A stretch of DNA of 64,000 nucleotides from Allobosea sp. (GTDB lineage Bacteria; Pseudomonadota; Alphaproteobacteria; Rhizobiales; Beijerinckiaceae). The DNA lies in the NCBI GenBank assembly GCA_024231975.1, contig JAAEQB010000111.1, positions 62,001-126,000 of the forward strand, in the 5' to 3' direction. Positions within the stretch are counted from its first letter, which is position 1. Each line of letters begins with the position of its first letter. Below the pieces are notes generated by a model. The model searched no databases. It was not told where the DNA came from and saw only the letters and a program-made list of their open reading frames with translations. Of this stretch, positions 1 to 7,216 are shown in pieces. Made by a program: the position numbers and the translations under genes.

Positions 1-899
1 GCGCCGGAAACCCGGACGCGATCGGGGCCGGAGGCCTCCAGCTGCACCTGCGACCAGTCGCAAGCGACATCCGGCAGCATGTAGGCGGCGGGGTCGCCGA
101 CCTCGTAGACGATCTGCTCGGCGATGGTCGCCGGGCTGACGCGCCCGCCGGTGCCCTCGGGCTTACCGATCTCGAAGCTTCCATCGGCGCGGCAATCGGC
201 GAAGGGAAAGCCCATATCGACCCAATCTGCGGCGACCTCGCGCCAGTCGGTGACGATGCCGCCGGTCGCCTGCGCGCCACATTCGAGGATGTGGCCGGCG
301 AGGCTGCCGGCCGAGAGGCGGTCATAGTCCTCCGGCGTCCAGCCGAATTCATGGATCAGCGGGCCGAGCACCACGGCCGAGTCGACGCAGCGCCCGGTCA
401 CCACGACATCGGCGCCGGCTGCGAGTGCGGCTGCGATCGGGAAGGCGCCGAGATAGGCGTTGATGCTGGCGGTCCGCTCGGGGAAGGGCGCGCCGGAGAA
501 CATCTCGGTGATGCCGGCGGCGCGCAGGCGCTCGGCCTCGCCCAAGAGGTCGTCGCCGGTGACGACCGCGACCTTGAGCTCGACGCCGACCTCCTTGAAG
601 GCGGCGAGCAGCGCGTCGCGGCAGGCTTCCGGATTGACCCCGCCGGCATTGGTGACGACGCGGATGCGCTTCTCCGCGATCTCGCGGGCGAGCGGCTTCA
701 TCACCAGCGAGACGAAGTCGGTGGCATAGCCGAGCGCCGGGTTCTTCGCCTTCATCCGGGCGAGGATCGACATGGTGATCTCGGCCAGATAGTCGAGCAC
801 GAGATAGTCGATGCCGCCCTGCCGGACGAGCTGGCGCGGCCCTTCCGGGCTGTCGCCCCAGAAGCCGGCGCCGCAGCCGATGCGGATGCTCTCGCGCAT
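1..899 (-). CDS. AtuA-family (DUF1446) protein, 3' end cut by window edge
   Basis: About 299 residues are visible and no stop is reached, so the C-terminus lies left of the window. The N-terminus has the glycine-rich opening typical of DUF1446 (RIGCGAGFWGD), followed by VTNAGGVNPEAC and VVTGRCVDSAVVLGPL, which are hallmark stretches of the AtuA family. In Pseudomonas AtuA belongs to the acyclic-terpene (citronellol/geraniol) utilisation cluster, but its biochemical role is not settled. The ATG at 899 is preceded by a GGGGGCG ribosome-binding site. An alternative ATG at 911 adds four residues. The upstream hydratase stops at 917, so the two genes are translationally close and share the promoter near 1770. 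Carboxylase subunits or a DUF4387 partner would be expected further left, outside the window. Confidence 0.85.
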   Translation of the reverse strand, partial: MRESIRIGCGAGFWGDSPEGPRQLVRQGGIDYLVLDYLAEITMSILARMKAKNPALGYATDFVSLVMKPLAREIAEKRIRVVTNAGGVNPEACRDALLAAFKEVGVELKVAVVTGDDLLGEAERLRAAGITEMFSGAPFPERTASINAYLGAFPIAAALAAGADVVVTGRCVDSAVVLGPLIHEFGWTPEDYDRLSAGSLAGHILECGAQATGGIVTDWREVAADWVDMGFPFADCRADGSFEIGKPEGTGGRVSPATIAEQIVYEVGDPAAYMLPDVACDWSQVQLEASGPDRVRVSG

Positions 900-916
900 T
901 GTCGCCCCCATGGCGC

Positions 917-1699
917 TCACCGCCCGGTCCAGGCCGGTGGACGCTTTTCGGCAAAGGCGGCGAAGCCCTCGCGCGCATCCTCGGTGCGGGCCATGTTGGC
1001 GAGCATGAACTGGGCGTATTCGAGCGCCGCGTCGGTCGACATCTCCCTGATCTTGGCGAGGCTCTGCTTGCCCAGGCGAATGCCGGTCGGCGACTTGTCG
1101 ACGAGCCGGCCGACCAGCCAGTTCGTCTTGGCATCGAGCTCGCTCGCCGGCACGGCGTAGTTGACGATCGCGCCGGCCTCGGGATCGCCCGCCCGAATGG
1201 TCTCGCCGGTGAGGCAGAGCTCCATCAGCCTGCGATAGGGCAGGACCCGCATCAGATAGGGCAGGATCATCATCGGGAAGAGCCCGACCTTGACCTCGGT
1301 CACCCCGAGCTGAACGTCGTCGCGCGCCACCACGAGATCGCAGGCGCAGACCAGCCCGAAGCCGCCGGCCAGCGCATGGCCGTTGACCCGCGCCACCAGC
1401 GGCAGCCTGCAGGCATCCATCCGGCGCAGCAGCCGGGCGACGTAATGGCGGGGATCGGCCGCCTCGATGGTGAAGGGCGTTCCGTCCGCATTCGGCTTGA
1501 GATCGCCGCCGGCGCAGAAGGCCTTGTCGCCGGCCCCGGTCAGGATGACCGCGCGCACCTCGGGATCGGCCTCGGCCTGGTCGAGCGCGGCGACGATGCC
1601 ATCGGCGACCGCCTCGTTCAGGGCGTTGCGACGACTCTCGCGATTGATCGTGACGACCAGCGCCGCGCCTTCGCGTCGGGTGAGGACCTCTTCGCTCAC
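917..1699 (-). CDS. enoyl-CoA hydratase/isomerase family protein (AtuE-like position)
   Basis: This 260-residue crotonase-fold protein should hydrate or isomerise an enoyl-CoA in the cytoplasm. Visible family features are NRESRRNALNE, the CoA/oxyanion-hole segment AFCAGGDL (about residues 60-67), the second oxyanion segment NGHALAGGFGLVCACDL (about 105-121), and TEVKVGLFPMM carrying the glutamate expected at the first acid/base position. The start is GTG with an AGGGATG ribosome-binding site; the next in-frame ATG is far inside. It is the first gene of a leftward unit with the AtuA-family gene. In atu-type pathways this slot is taken by isohexenylglutaconyl-CoA hydratase, but the substrate cannot be read from the sequence. 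Confidence 0.85.
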   Translation of the reverse strand: MSEEVLTRREGAALVVTINRESRRNALNEAVADGIVAALDQAEADPEVRAVILTGAGDKAFCAGGDLKPNADGTPFTIEAADPRHYVARLLRRMDACRLPLVARVNGHALAGGFGLVCACDLVVARDDVQLGVTEVKVGLFPMMILPYLMRVLPYRRLMELCLTGETIRAGDPEAGAIVNYAVPASELDAKTNWLVGRLVDKSPTGIRLGKQSLAKIREMSTDAALEYAQFMLANMARTEDAREGFAAFAEKRPPAWTGR

Positions 1700-1742
1700 G
1701 ATTCCATCCCTGCGTGGCTCGCTGAGGGAGCCTTCGCCAGAT

Positions 1743-1771
1743 AAATGATTTCAATTCATTTGAGGTGTCAA
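1743..1771 (-). promoter_or_regulatory. promoter with operator-like palindrome for the atuA unit
   Basis: On the minus strand a perfect TTGACA (1771-1766) is followed six bases later by ATGAATTGAAATCAT (1759-1745), which matches ATGAAT-N3-ATTCAT at 11 of 12 arm positions. The palindrome covers the spacer and -10 region, the classic layout for repression. The same motif occurs at 4866-4880 and 6190-6204. Confidence 0.6.
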
Positions 1772-1843
1772 TAGCCGTTCCGCGCTTGAAGCGCAGGAAC
1801 TGTTGCGCAAACGGATTATTCGATTTTGCCGCATCCGACTACG

Positions 1844-1872
1844 TTGACAGCCGGGATCGCCACTGATGAAAT
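1844..1872 (+). promoter_or_regulatory. possible sigma-70-type promoter for the acyl-CoA dehydrogenase unit
   Basis: TTGACA at 1844-1849 is followed, after 17 bases, by TGAAAT (4 of 6 matches to TATAAT). It sits about 75 bases before the GTG start at 1946 and diverges from the atuA promoter. No transcription data are available. Confidence 0.4.
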
Positions 1873-1945
1873 GTGCTCAATAAGCTCGACGAGCCAAATG
1901 GCGATGCCCGCACCGCTGCGTGACGGGGCGAGGGAGGAGACCGAC

Positions 1946-3157
1946 GTGAATGCCGTGACCGGTAGCAACCACGCCCACGCCTTCGGCCTCGACGAGGAGC
2001 AGAACGCCATCCTCGACGGCGCCGATCGCTATGCCCGCGCCGAGCTCTATCCGCTGTCGCAGCGCATGGACGACGAGGAGTGGTGGCCGGACGAAGCTTT
2101 TCGCCAGATCGGCGTCAATGGTTTCCTCGGCGCGACGATCCCCGAGCAATATGGCGGGGCGGGGCTCGACCTGCTTCAGGCCGGGCTGGTCCTGCAGGGC
2201 TTCAGTCGCTGGAACCACGCCATGGCGCTCTCGGTCGTCGCCCATGACAACCTCTGCGCCAACAACATCTACCGCAACGGCAATGAGGAGCAGCGGCGCA
2301 AATACCTGCCCGATCTCTGCTCCGGCAAGGCGATCGGCGCGCTCGGCCTGACCGAGCCGGGCGCGGGTTCGGATGCGCTCGGTTCCATGCGCACCACCGC
2401 CCGCCGCGACGGCGATCACTACGTCCTCAACGGCAGCAAGATCTACATCACCAACGGCCCGGTCGCCGACGTGCTGCTGGTCTACGCCAAGACCGACAAG
2501 GAGCGCGGCGCCCACGGCATCTCCGCCTTCATCGTCGAGAAGGGCTATCCCGGCTTCAAGGTGGCGCAGAAGCTGGTGAAGATGGGCTATCGCGGCAGCC
2601 AGACGGCGGAATTGCTGTTCGAGGATTGCCGCGTCCCGGCCGCCAACCTCGTCGGCGCCGAGAACCAGGGCGTCGCCATCGTGATGAGCGGGCTCGATCT
2701 CGAACGCGCGATGATCTCGCCGCTCTGCCTCGGCGTCGCCGAGCGGGCGCTCGAGCTCTCGATCGACTACGCCAAGACGCGCAAGCAATTCGGCAAGCCG
2801 ATCGGCGCCTTCCAGATGGTCCAGTCGATGCTGGCCGAGATGTATGTGCTGGTCGAGACCATGCGCAGCTTCAGCTATCGCACGCTGGCCGAGGCGGCGC
2901 CGCTCGAGGTCGGCGGCGGCGGGCGCGGCGACATCCACTGCCTGACTGCGGCTTCGGTGATGTATGCGGCGCAGGCCTGCCACGACGTTCTCGACAAGGC
3001 CGTGCAGGTTCATGGCGGCGCCGGCTATATCTGGGAATCCGAGATCAACCGGCTCTTCCGCAGCACCAAGCTGCTGGAGATCGGCGCCGGCACCACCGAG
3101 GTGCGCAAGATGATCATCGCAGGCGAATTGCTGAAGGGGATGGAGCGCCATGGCTGA
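1946..3157 (+). CDS. acyl-CoA dehydrogenase (AtuD/LiuA-like)
   Basis: This 403-residue FAD flavoenzyme should introduce an alpha,beta double bond into an acyl-CoA and pass electrons to ETF. Visible signatures are LTEPGAGSD (about residue 134, FAD/substrate contact), the C-terminal four-helix region with DYAKTRKQFGKPI, and LLEIGAGTTEV (about 374), where the Glu is the family's catalytic base. The frame is open from 1826, but the best start is GTG 1946, with the strong AGGGAGGAGA Shine-Dalgarno at 1931-1940; it matches normal family length. The downstream SDR overlaps it by 8 bp. It diverges from the hydratase-AtuA unit, an arrangement consistent with one acyl-CoA breakdown pathway (citronellyl-CoA or isovaleryl-CoA type, inferred only from context). 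Confidence 0.9.
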   Translation: MNAVTGSNHAHAFGLDEEQNAILDGADRYARAELYPLSQRMDDEEWWPDEAFRQIGVNGFLGATIPEQYGGAGLDLLQAGLVLQGFSRWNHAMALSVVAHDNLCANNIYRNGNEEQRRKYLPDLCSGKAIGALGLTEPGAGSDALGSMRTTARRDGDHYVLNGSKIYITNGPVADVLLVYAKTDKERGAHGISAFIVEKGYPGFKVAQKLVKMGYRGSQTAELLFEDCRVPAANLVGAENQGVAIVMSGLDLERAMISPLCLGVAERALELSIDYAKTRKQFGKPIGAFQMVQSMLAEMYVLVETMRSFSYRTLAEAAPLEVGGGGRGDIHCLTAASVMYAAQACHDVLDKAVQVHGGAGYIWESEINRLFRSTKLLEIGAGTTEVRKMIIAGELLKGMERHG

Positions 3158-4028
3158 AGCCGATGCCGGCCAACTCGGGCTGGAGGATGCCGACCTCGCC
3201 GCGCTGCCGACGGTCTACGCGGCGGACGCTTTCGCCGGCAAAACCGTCCTGATCTCCGGTGGCGCCGGTGGCATCGGCCGCGCTACCGCCTGGCTGCTCG
3301 GCCGGATCGGTGCGCAGGTGATCATCGCCGGGCGCGACGAGGGCAGGCTGGAGGCGGCGGCCGAGGCGATGCGCGCCGCCGGACTGAAGGCTGCTGGCAA
3401 GACGGTGAATGTGCGCGATCCCGCGACGATCACGGCGCTGCACGACTGGATCGCCGACGAGTTCGGCGGCATCGACATCCTCGTCAACAGCGCTGGTGGC
3501 CAGTTCCCGCAGGCGGCGATCGATTTCTCGATGAAGGGCTGGAACGCCGTCGTCGACACCAACCTCAACGGCACCTGGTACATGATGCAGGAGGCCGCGC
3601 GTCGCTGGCGCGACGCGAAGCGGCCAGGCAGCATCGTCTCGATCGTGGTGGTGACGCGCCAGGGCCTGCACGGCGTCGCCCATACCATCGCGGCGCGCGC
3701 CGGCGTGGTCGGCCTGACCCAGGCGCTGGCGGTCGAATGGGCGCCGCTCGGTATCCGGGTGAACTGCATCGCGCCTGGCGCGATCGAGACGCCGGGCTGG
3801 CGCGTCTATGCTCCCGAGCAGATCAAGGCCTATCCGCGCTCCAATCCGATGATGCGCACCGCGACGACCTGGGAGGTCGCCGAGGCTTGCGCCTATCTCT
3901 GCGGCCCGGCGGCTGCCTATGTCACCGGCGAGGTGCTCAACGTCGCTGGCGGCGCGCAGCTCTGGGGCGAGACCTGGACGATCCCGCGCCCGGCCTTCTT
4001 CGATGGCCCGGGCAGCACTGGCGGGTAG
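3150..4028 (+). CDS. SDR-family oxidoreductase with non-canonical active site
   Basis: This 292-residue Rossmann-fold protein carries the dinucleotide-binding loop SGGAGGIG (about residue 35) and VNSAGG (about 112). It has the post-catalytic LAVEWAPLGIRVNCIAPGAI segment and resembles 2,4-dienoyl-CoA-reductase-like and AtuB/AtuG-like SDRs. The usual Tyr-x3-Lys pair is absent: Thr179 and Arg183 occupy those positions in AHTIAARAGV. The protein may therefore act on an acyl-CoA by another chemistry or have lost dehydrogenase activity. The ATG overlaps the end of the acyl-CoA dehydrogenase gene, implying translational coupling. It ends 9 bp from the convergent TetR gene. Confidence 0.85.
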   Translation: MAEADAGQLGLEDADLAALPTVYAADAFAGKTVLISGGAGGIGRATAWLLGRIGAQVIIAGRDEGRLEAAAEAMRAAGLKAAGKTVNVRDPATITALHDWIADEFGGIDILVNSAGGQFPQAAIDFSMKGWNAVVDTNLNGTWYMMQEAARRWRDAKRPGSIVSIVVVTRQGLHGVAHTIAARAGVVGLTQALAVEWAPLGIRVNCIAPGAIETPGWRVYAPEQIKAYPRSNPMMRTATTWEVAEACAYLCGPAAAYVTGEVLNVAGGAQLWGETWTIPRPAFFDGPGSTGG

Positions 4029-4037
4029 GTGATGATC

Positions 4038-4772
4038 TCAGCGCGGCCGAGCGGAAGCGGGCTTCGCCGGGATGATTCCGGCGGCAGCCTCGAGCCGGGC
4101 CGTCGCCGTCTCCAGCCGGGCGACCACGCTTTCCATCGGGGACGCCGGCTCATCGCCAAGCCCCAGGCCATGATGGACCAGGTTGGTGATCGCATCAGCC
4201 ATCTCGGCCGGGTCGAAATCGCCTTCGCCACGCAGGAAGGCCCAGGTGCGATGCTCGATGCAGCCGAAGACAAGGTCGCGCACCAGGCTCGGCGAGGTCT
4301 CGGGCCGCAGCTCGCCAGCCGCAATGCCGGCTTTGACCACATCGACCAGGCGATTGGTGTAGGCGCGGTTGAGCTCGAACAGATGCGAGCCGCGATAGTC
4401 GGGCGCCGGCCGGATCTCCTGGAACATCAGCCGCGACAGCGCCGGATCGCGATGGATCGAGGTCAGGTGCGTGTAGACGATGAAGCGGATCTGGTTCCAG
4501 CTGCCGCGCACCGCGGCGAACTGCTCGGCGTCGTCGCGCAGCATCTCCTCGAACCAGTGCTCGACGACCTTGACCAGCAGTTCGCGCTTGTTGGCGAAGA
4601 AGCGGTAGATGCTGCCCTCGACCACGCCGGCGCGCAGCGCGATGTCGGTGATCAGCGCGTCATTGTAGCCCTTCTCGACGAAGACCTGTTTGGCAGCGGC
4701 CATGATGTCGGAGATGCGCCGCTCGGGCGGGAGCCGGTTGACCTGGCGCTTCAGGGCAGTGCGGGGCGGCAT
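4038..4772 (-). CDS. TetR/AcrR-family transcriptional regulator
   Basis: This 244-residue protein has an N-terminal TetR helix-turn-helix (about residues 20-65; ITDIALRAGVVEGSIYRFFANKRELL) and a helical ligand-binding C-terminus. The frame is open upstream to 4844, but ATG 4772 has an AAGGATC ribosome-binding site at good distance. It is convergent with the SDR gene and diverges from the nitronate-monooxygenase-like gene. It is the only regulator in the island and has an ATGAAT-N3-ATTCAT-type site in its own upstream region, so it is the best candidate for the repressor that binds those sites; AtuR of Pseudomonas is likewise a TetR-type repressor. The ligand is unknown, perhaps an acyl-CoA. 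Confidence 0.88.
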   Translation of the reverse strand: MPPRTALKRQVNRLPPERRISDIMAAAKQVFVEKGYNDALITDIALRAGVVEGSIYRFFANKRELLVKVVEHWFEEMLRDDAEQFAAVRGSWNQIRFIVYTHLTSIHRDPALSRLMFQEIRPAPDYRGSHLFELNRAYTNRLVDVVKAGIAAGELRPETSPSLVRDLVFGCIEHRTWAFLRGEGDFDPAEMADAITNLVHHGLGLGDEPASPMESVVARLETATARLEAAAGIIPAKPASARPR

Positions 4773-4865
4773 CGATGATCCTTGCTGAGACGAAGCGGCT
4801 GCGCGCTGGCGGGGCTCGTAGAACCGGTCGAGGGTGTTGCGCAAGGCCGGGCCGGCGCTACGCTA

Positions 4866-4880
4866 ATAAATATCATTCAT
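4866..4880. promoter_or_regulatory. operator-like palindrome upstream of the TetR gene
   Basis: Read on the minus strand this is ATGAAT-GAT-ATTTAT, 11 of 12 arm positions of ATGAAT-N3-ATTCAT. It lies 93 bases before the TetR start, consistent with autoregulation. Confidence 0.5.
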
Positions 4881-5003
4881 CACTATCGCGCCGCAAGCAG
4901 GAACGCGAGGTACGCCGGAAGGCCGGTTGGGGCATCGTCGGCGGAGATCAGGTTCGGGCGACGATGCCGCGTTCTGTCGGCTGCGGCGCTCGCCGAGGAC
5001 TTG

Positions 5004-5018
5004 ATAAGTCGCATTCAT
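5004..5018. promoter_or_regulatory. weaker operator-like site before the NMO-like gene
   Basis: ATAAGT-CGC-ATTCAT matches the island's palindrome at 10 of 12 arm positions and lies about 60 bases before the TTG start. It could serve the rightward gene, with 4866-4880 serving the leftward TetR gene. Confidence 0.3.
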
Positions 5019-5079
5019 TGATTCTGTGCCGCGCTGTCCTGCGTTGCGGCCGGATATCGCATCGCTAGGGGAGGGATCC

Positions 5080-6042
5080 TTGCCGCTGCCTGCCGCTTTT
5101 GCCGGACGCCTGCGCGTTCCCGTCATCGCCGCACCGATGTTCCTGATCTCGGGGCCGGATCTCGTCGTCTCCTGCTGCCGCAACGGCGTCGTCGGCAGCT
5201 TTCCGGCGCTCAACCAGCGGACCACGGCTGGTTTCGCCGATTGGCTCGACGAGATCGCCGGGCGGCTGGATGGTGCGGACGAGGCTGCGCCCTTCGGCGT
5301 CAACCTGGTGGTCCACCGCAGCAACCCGCGGCTGGAGGACGATCTTGCCGTCGTCATCGAGCGCAAGGTCCCGCTGGTCATCACTTCGCTCGGTCTCAAT
5401 CGCGACCTGATCAAGGTCGTGCACGGCTATGGCGGATTGGTCTTCCACGACGTGATCAATCTCGCCTTCGCCGCCAAGGCGGCCGAGGCCGGAGTCGATG
5501 GGCTGATCGCCGTCTCGGCCGGTGCCGGCGGCCATGCCGGACCGCTCAATCCCTTTGCGGCATTGGCCGATATCCGCCGCATCTTCGACGGCACGCTCGT
5601 GCTCGGCGGAGCGCTGAGCAATGGCGCGCAGATTGCGGCTGCCCGGATGGCGGGTGCTGACATGGCCTATCTCGGCACGCGCTTCATGGCGACGCAGGAG
5701 AGCATGGCGCCGCAGGCGCTGCGCGCGATGCTGCTCGATTCGTCCGCCGCCGATATCGTCTATACCCCGGCGATCAGCGGCGTACATGGCAATTTCCTGA
5801 GGCCGAGCATCCTGGCGGCGGGGCGCGATCCCGACGATCTCAGCAAGCCGGCGAGCTATGATTTCGGCACGACGGAAGCCAAGGCCTGGCGCGATATCTG
5901 GGCGGCCGGGCAGGGCGTCGGCGCGATCGATGACCTGCCTGTCGCGGCCGATCTCTGCCGGCGATTGGCCGATGAATACGAAGCGGCGCTGGCTGATGCC
6001 GCGCGCCTGTCGTGCCGGGCTGATGCCGGGTTGGTGGGCTGA
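5080..6042 (+). CDS. nitronate monooxygenase / 2-nitropropane dioxygenase-like flavoprotein
   Basis: This 320-residue FMN TIM-barrel protein of the NMO/NPD family begins VIAAPMFLISGPDLV, contains GSFPALNQRT, and has SAGAGGHAGPLNPF (about residue 148; flavin and active-site region) plus YLGTRFMATQES near the phosphate-binding end. The frame is open from an ATG at 5026, but TTG 5080 follows a very strong GGGGAGGGA ribosome-binding site, and starting there removes 18 residues with no family similarity. Many such proteins sit in fatty-acid or terpene clusters without a proven nitroalkane substrate. Here it lies between the TetR gene and the transporter operon, so a role on an acyl-CoA or enoyl intermediate is as likely as nitronate oxidation. 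Confidence 0.82.
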   Translation: MPLPAAFAGRLRVPVIAAPMFLISGPDLVVSCCRNGVVGSFPALNQRTTAGFADWLDEIAGRLDGADEAAPFGVNLVVHRSNPRLEDDLAVVIERKVPLVITSLGLNRDLIKVVHGYGGLVFHDVINLAFAAKAAEAGVDGLIAVSAGAGGHAGPLNPFAALADIRRIFDGTLVLGGALSNGAQIAAARMAGADMAYLGTRFMATQESMAPQALRAMLLDSSAADIVYTPAISGVHGNFLRPSILAAGRDPDDLSKPASYDFGTTEAKAWRDIWAAGQGVGAIDDLPVAADLCRRLADEYEAALADAARLSCRADAGLVG

Positions 6043-6376
6043 GTTGCATTCATTGAGTTGTTCGATGGGGACGGGTGTCAATGGTGGCGTGCTGGCCGGC
6101 GCGAATGGGGTACTCCCGGCGTACTCGTGCGAAAATTCGCAGCTGCCGACAGGGTGGAATCCGGTTGTCCGGAGAGTTGACAGTAAGAGATGAATTCTAT
6201 TCATTAGCTGTATCGAGCTGACGCCTATTGAGCCAATAAGCCAGCGCAGCCGGGGAGGATGCCGTGGGAGTCAACGCCGTACGCGCGGCGGCGCCGCATG
6301 CGCGCCGGGCGCCCGCAGATATCGCGGTTGGGGTCGCCGATTGCGGCCTTCCGGCCGACCGTTGCGGGTGTCTCGA
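6043..6376. other. 334-bp regulatory intergenic region
   Basis: There is no credible gene here. It holds a weak operator-like site at 6039-6053 (CTGAGT-TGC-ATTCAT, overlapping the preceding stop codon), the strong promoter/operator at 6177-6204, and about 170 bases of leader before the ABC ATPase start. Confidence 0.6.
6177..6204 (+). promoter_or_regulatory. promoter with perfect operator palindrome for the ABC transporter operon
   Basis: A consensus TTGACA (6177-6182) is followed seven bases later by ATGAAT-TCT-ATTCAT (6190-6204), a perfect 6-bp inverted repeat that covers the expected -10. This repeats the geometry of the atuA promoter at 1771-1745 and implies repression by the same protein. 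Confidence 0.65.
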
Positions 6377-7216
6377 ATGAATGAGGTTCAATACCGCCCC
6401 GCCGCGAGTGTCGCAGGCGCGCCCGTCGCGCTGTCCTGCACCGGCATCGAGCGCGTCTTCGGTGGCCTCCGGGCGCTGAAGGGCGTCTCGCTCGACGTTC
6501 GCCAGGGCGAGATTCTCGGCCTCGTCGGCCCGAACGGCTCCGGCAAGACCACCATGGTCAACGTGATCACCGGCTTCTACCCGCCCAATGCCGGCAAGGT
6601 CAGCCTGTTCGGCGAGGACATCACCGCGCTGAAGCCGCATCGCGTCGCCGCCCGCGGCGTCGCCCGCACCTTCCAGAACCTCGCTCTGTTCAAGGGCATG
6701 AGCGTCCTCGACAACATCCTGATCGGCCGCCACACCCACATGAAGCCGAGCGCGCTCGGGGCGCTGTTCTACTGGTGGTGGGCGGAGCGCGAGGAATTGG
6801 CGCACCGGCGCGTCGTCGAAGAGATGATCGAGTTCATGCAGCTCCAGGACATCCGCGACGAGCCGGTCGAGGTGATCCCGCTCGGCCTGCAGAAGCGCGT
6901 CGAGCTGGCGCGCGCGCTCGTCGCCGAGCCGCGCCTGCTGATCCTGGACGAGCCCATGGCCGGCATGAACCAGGAGGAGAAGGAATATATCGCCCGCTTC
7001 ATCCTCGATGCGCGCGAGGCGCACGGCGTCACCACCCTGATCATCGAGCACCACATGGATGTGGTCACCTCGATCTGCGACCGCGTCGTGGTGCTGAGCT
7101 ATGGCGAGGTGATCTCCGAGGGCGAGCCGCAGGCGGCGATCTCGCATCCGAGCGTGGTCAGCGCCTATCTCGGCGAGCGCGCCGCCAAGCGCCATCAGGC
7201 CGGGAGCACGGCATGA
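6377..7216 (+). CDS. branched-chain-type ABC transporter ATP-binding protein (LivG-like)
   Basis: This 279-residue cytoplasmic ATPase has Walker A GPNGSGKTT (about residue 51), Q-loop FQNLALF, Walker B LLILDEP (about 187) and the switch His in IIEHHMDVV. The signature loop reads PLGLQKR instead of LSGGQ, as in the subgroup found with embedded acyl-CoA ligases. The ATG at 6377 was chosen; a TTG at 6341 in the same frame would add 12 residues, and neither has a strong ribosome-binding site. The first codons overlap a weak copy of the operator motif (ATGAAT-GAG-GTTCAA, 6377-6391). The stop overlaps the next start (ATGA at 7213-7216). Confidence 0.9.
   Translation: MNEVQYRPAASVAGAPVALSCTGIERVFGGLRALKGVSLDVRQGEILGLVGPNGSGKTTMVNVITGFYPPNAGKVSLFGEDITALKPHRVAARGVARTFQNLALFKGMSVLDNILIGRHTHMKPSALGALFYWWWAEREELAHRRVVEEMIEFMQLQDIRDEPVEVIPLGLQKRVELARALVAEPRLLILDEPMAGMNQEEKEYIARFILDAREAHGVTTLIIEHHMDVVTSICDRVVVLSYGEVISEGEPQAAISHPSVVSAYLGERAAKRHQAGSTA

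Noticed and set aside
6775..7212. 5' extension of the acyl-CoA ligase frame
   Set aside because: It overlaps the ATPase gene in another frame and lacks similarity; the ATG at 7213 overlapping the ATPase stop is the normal coupled start.
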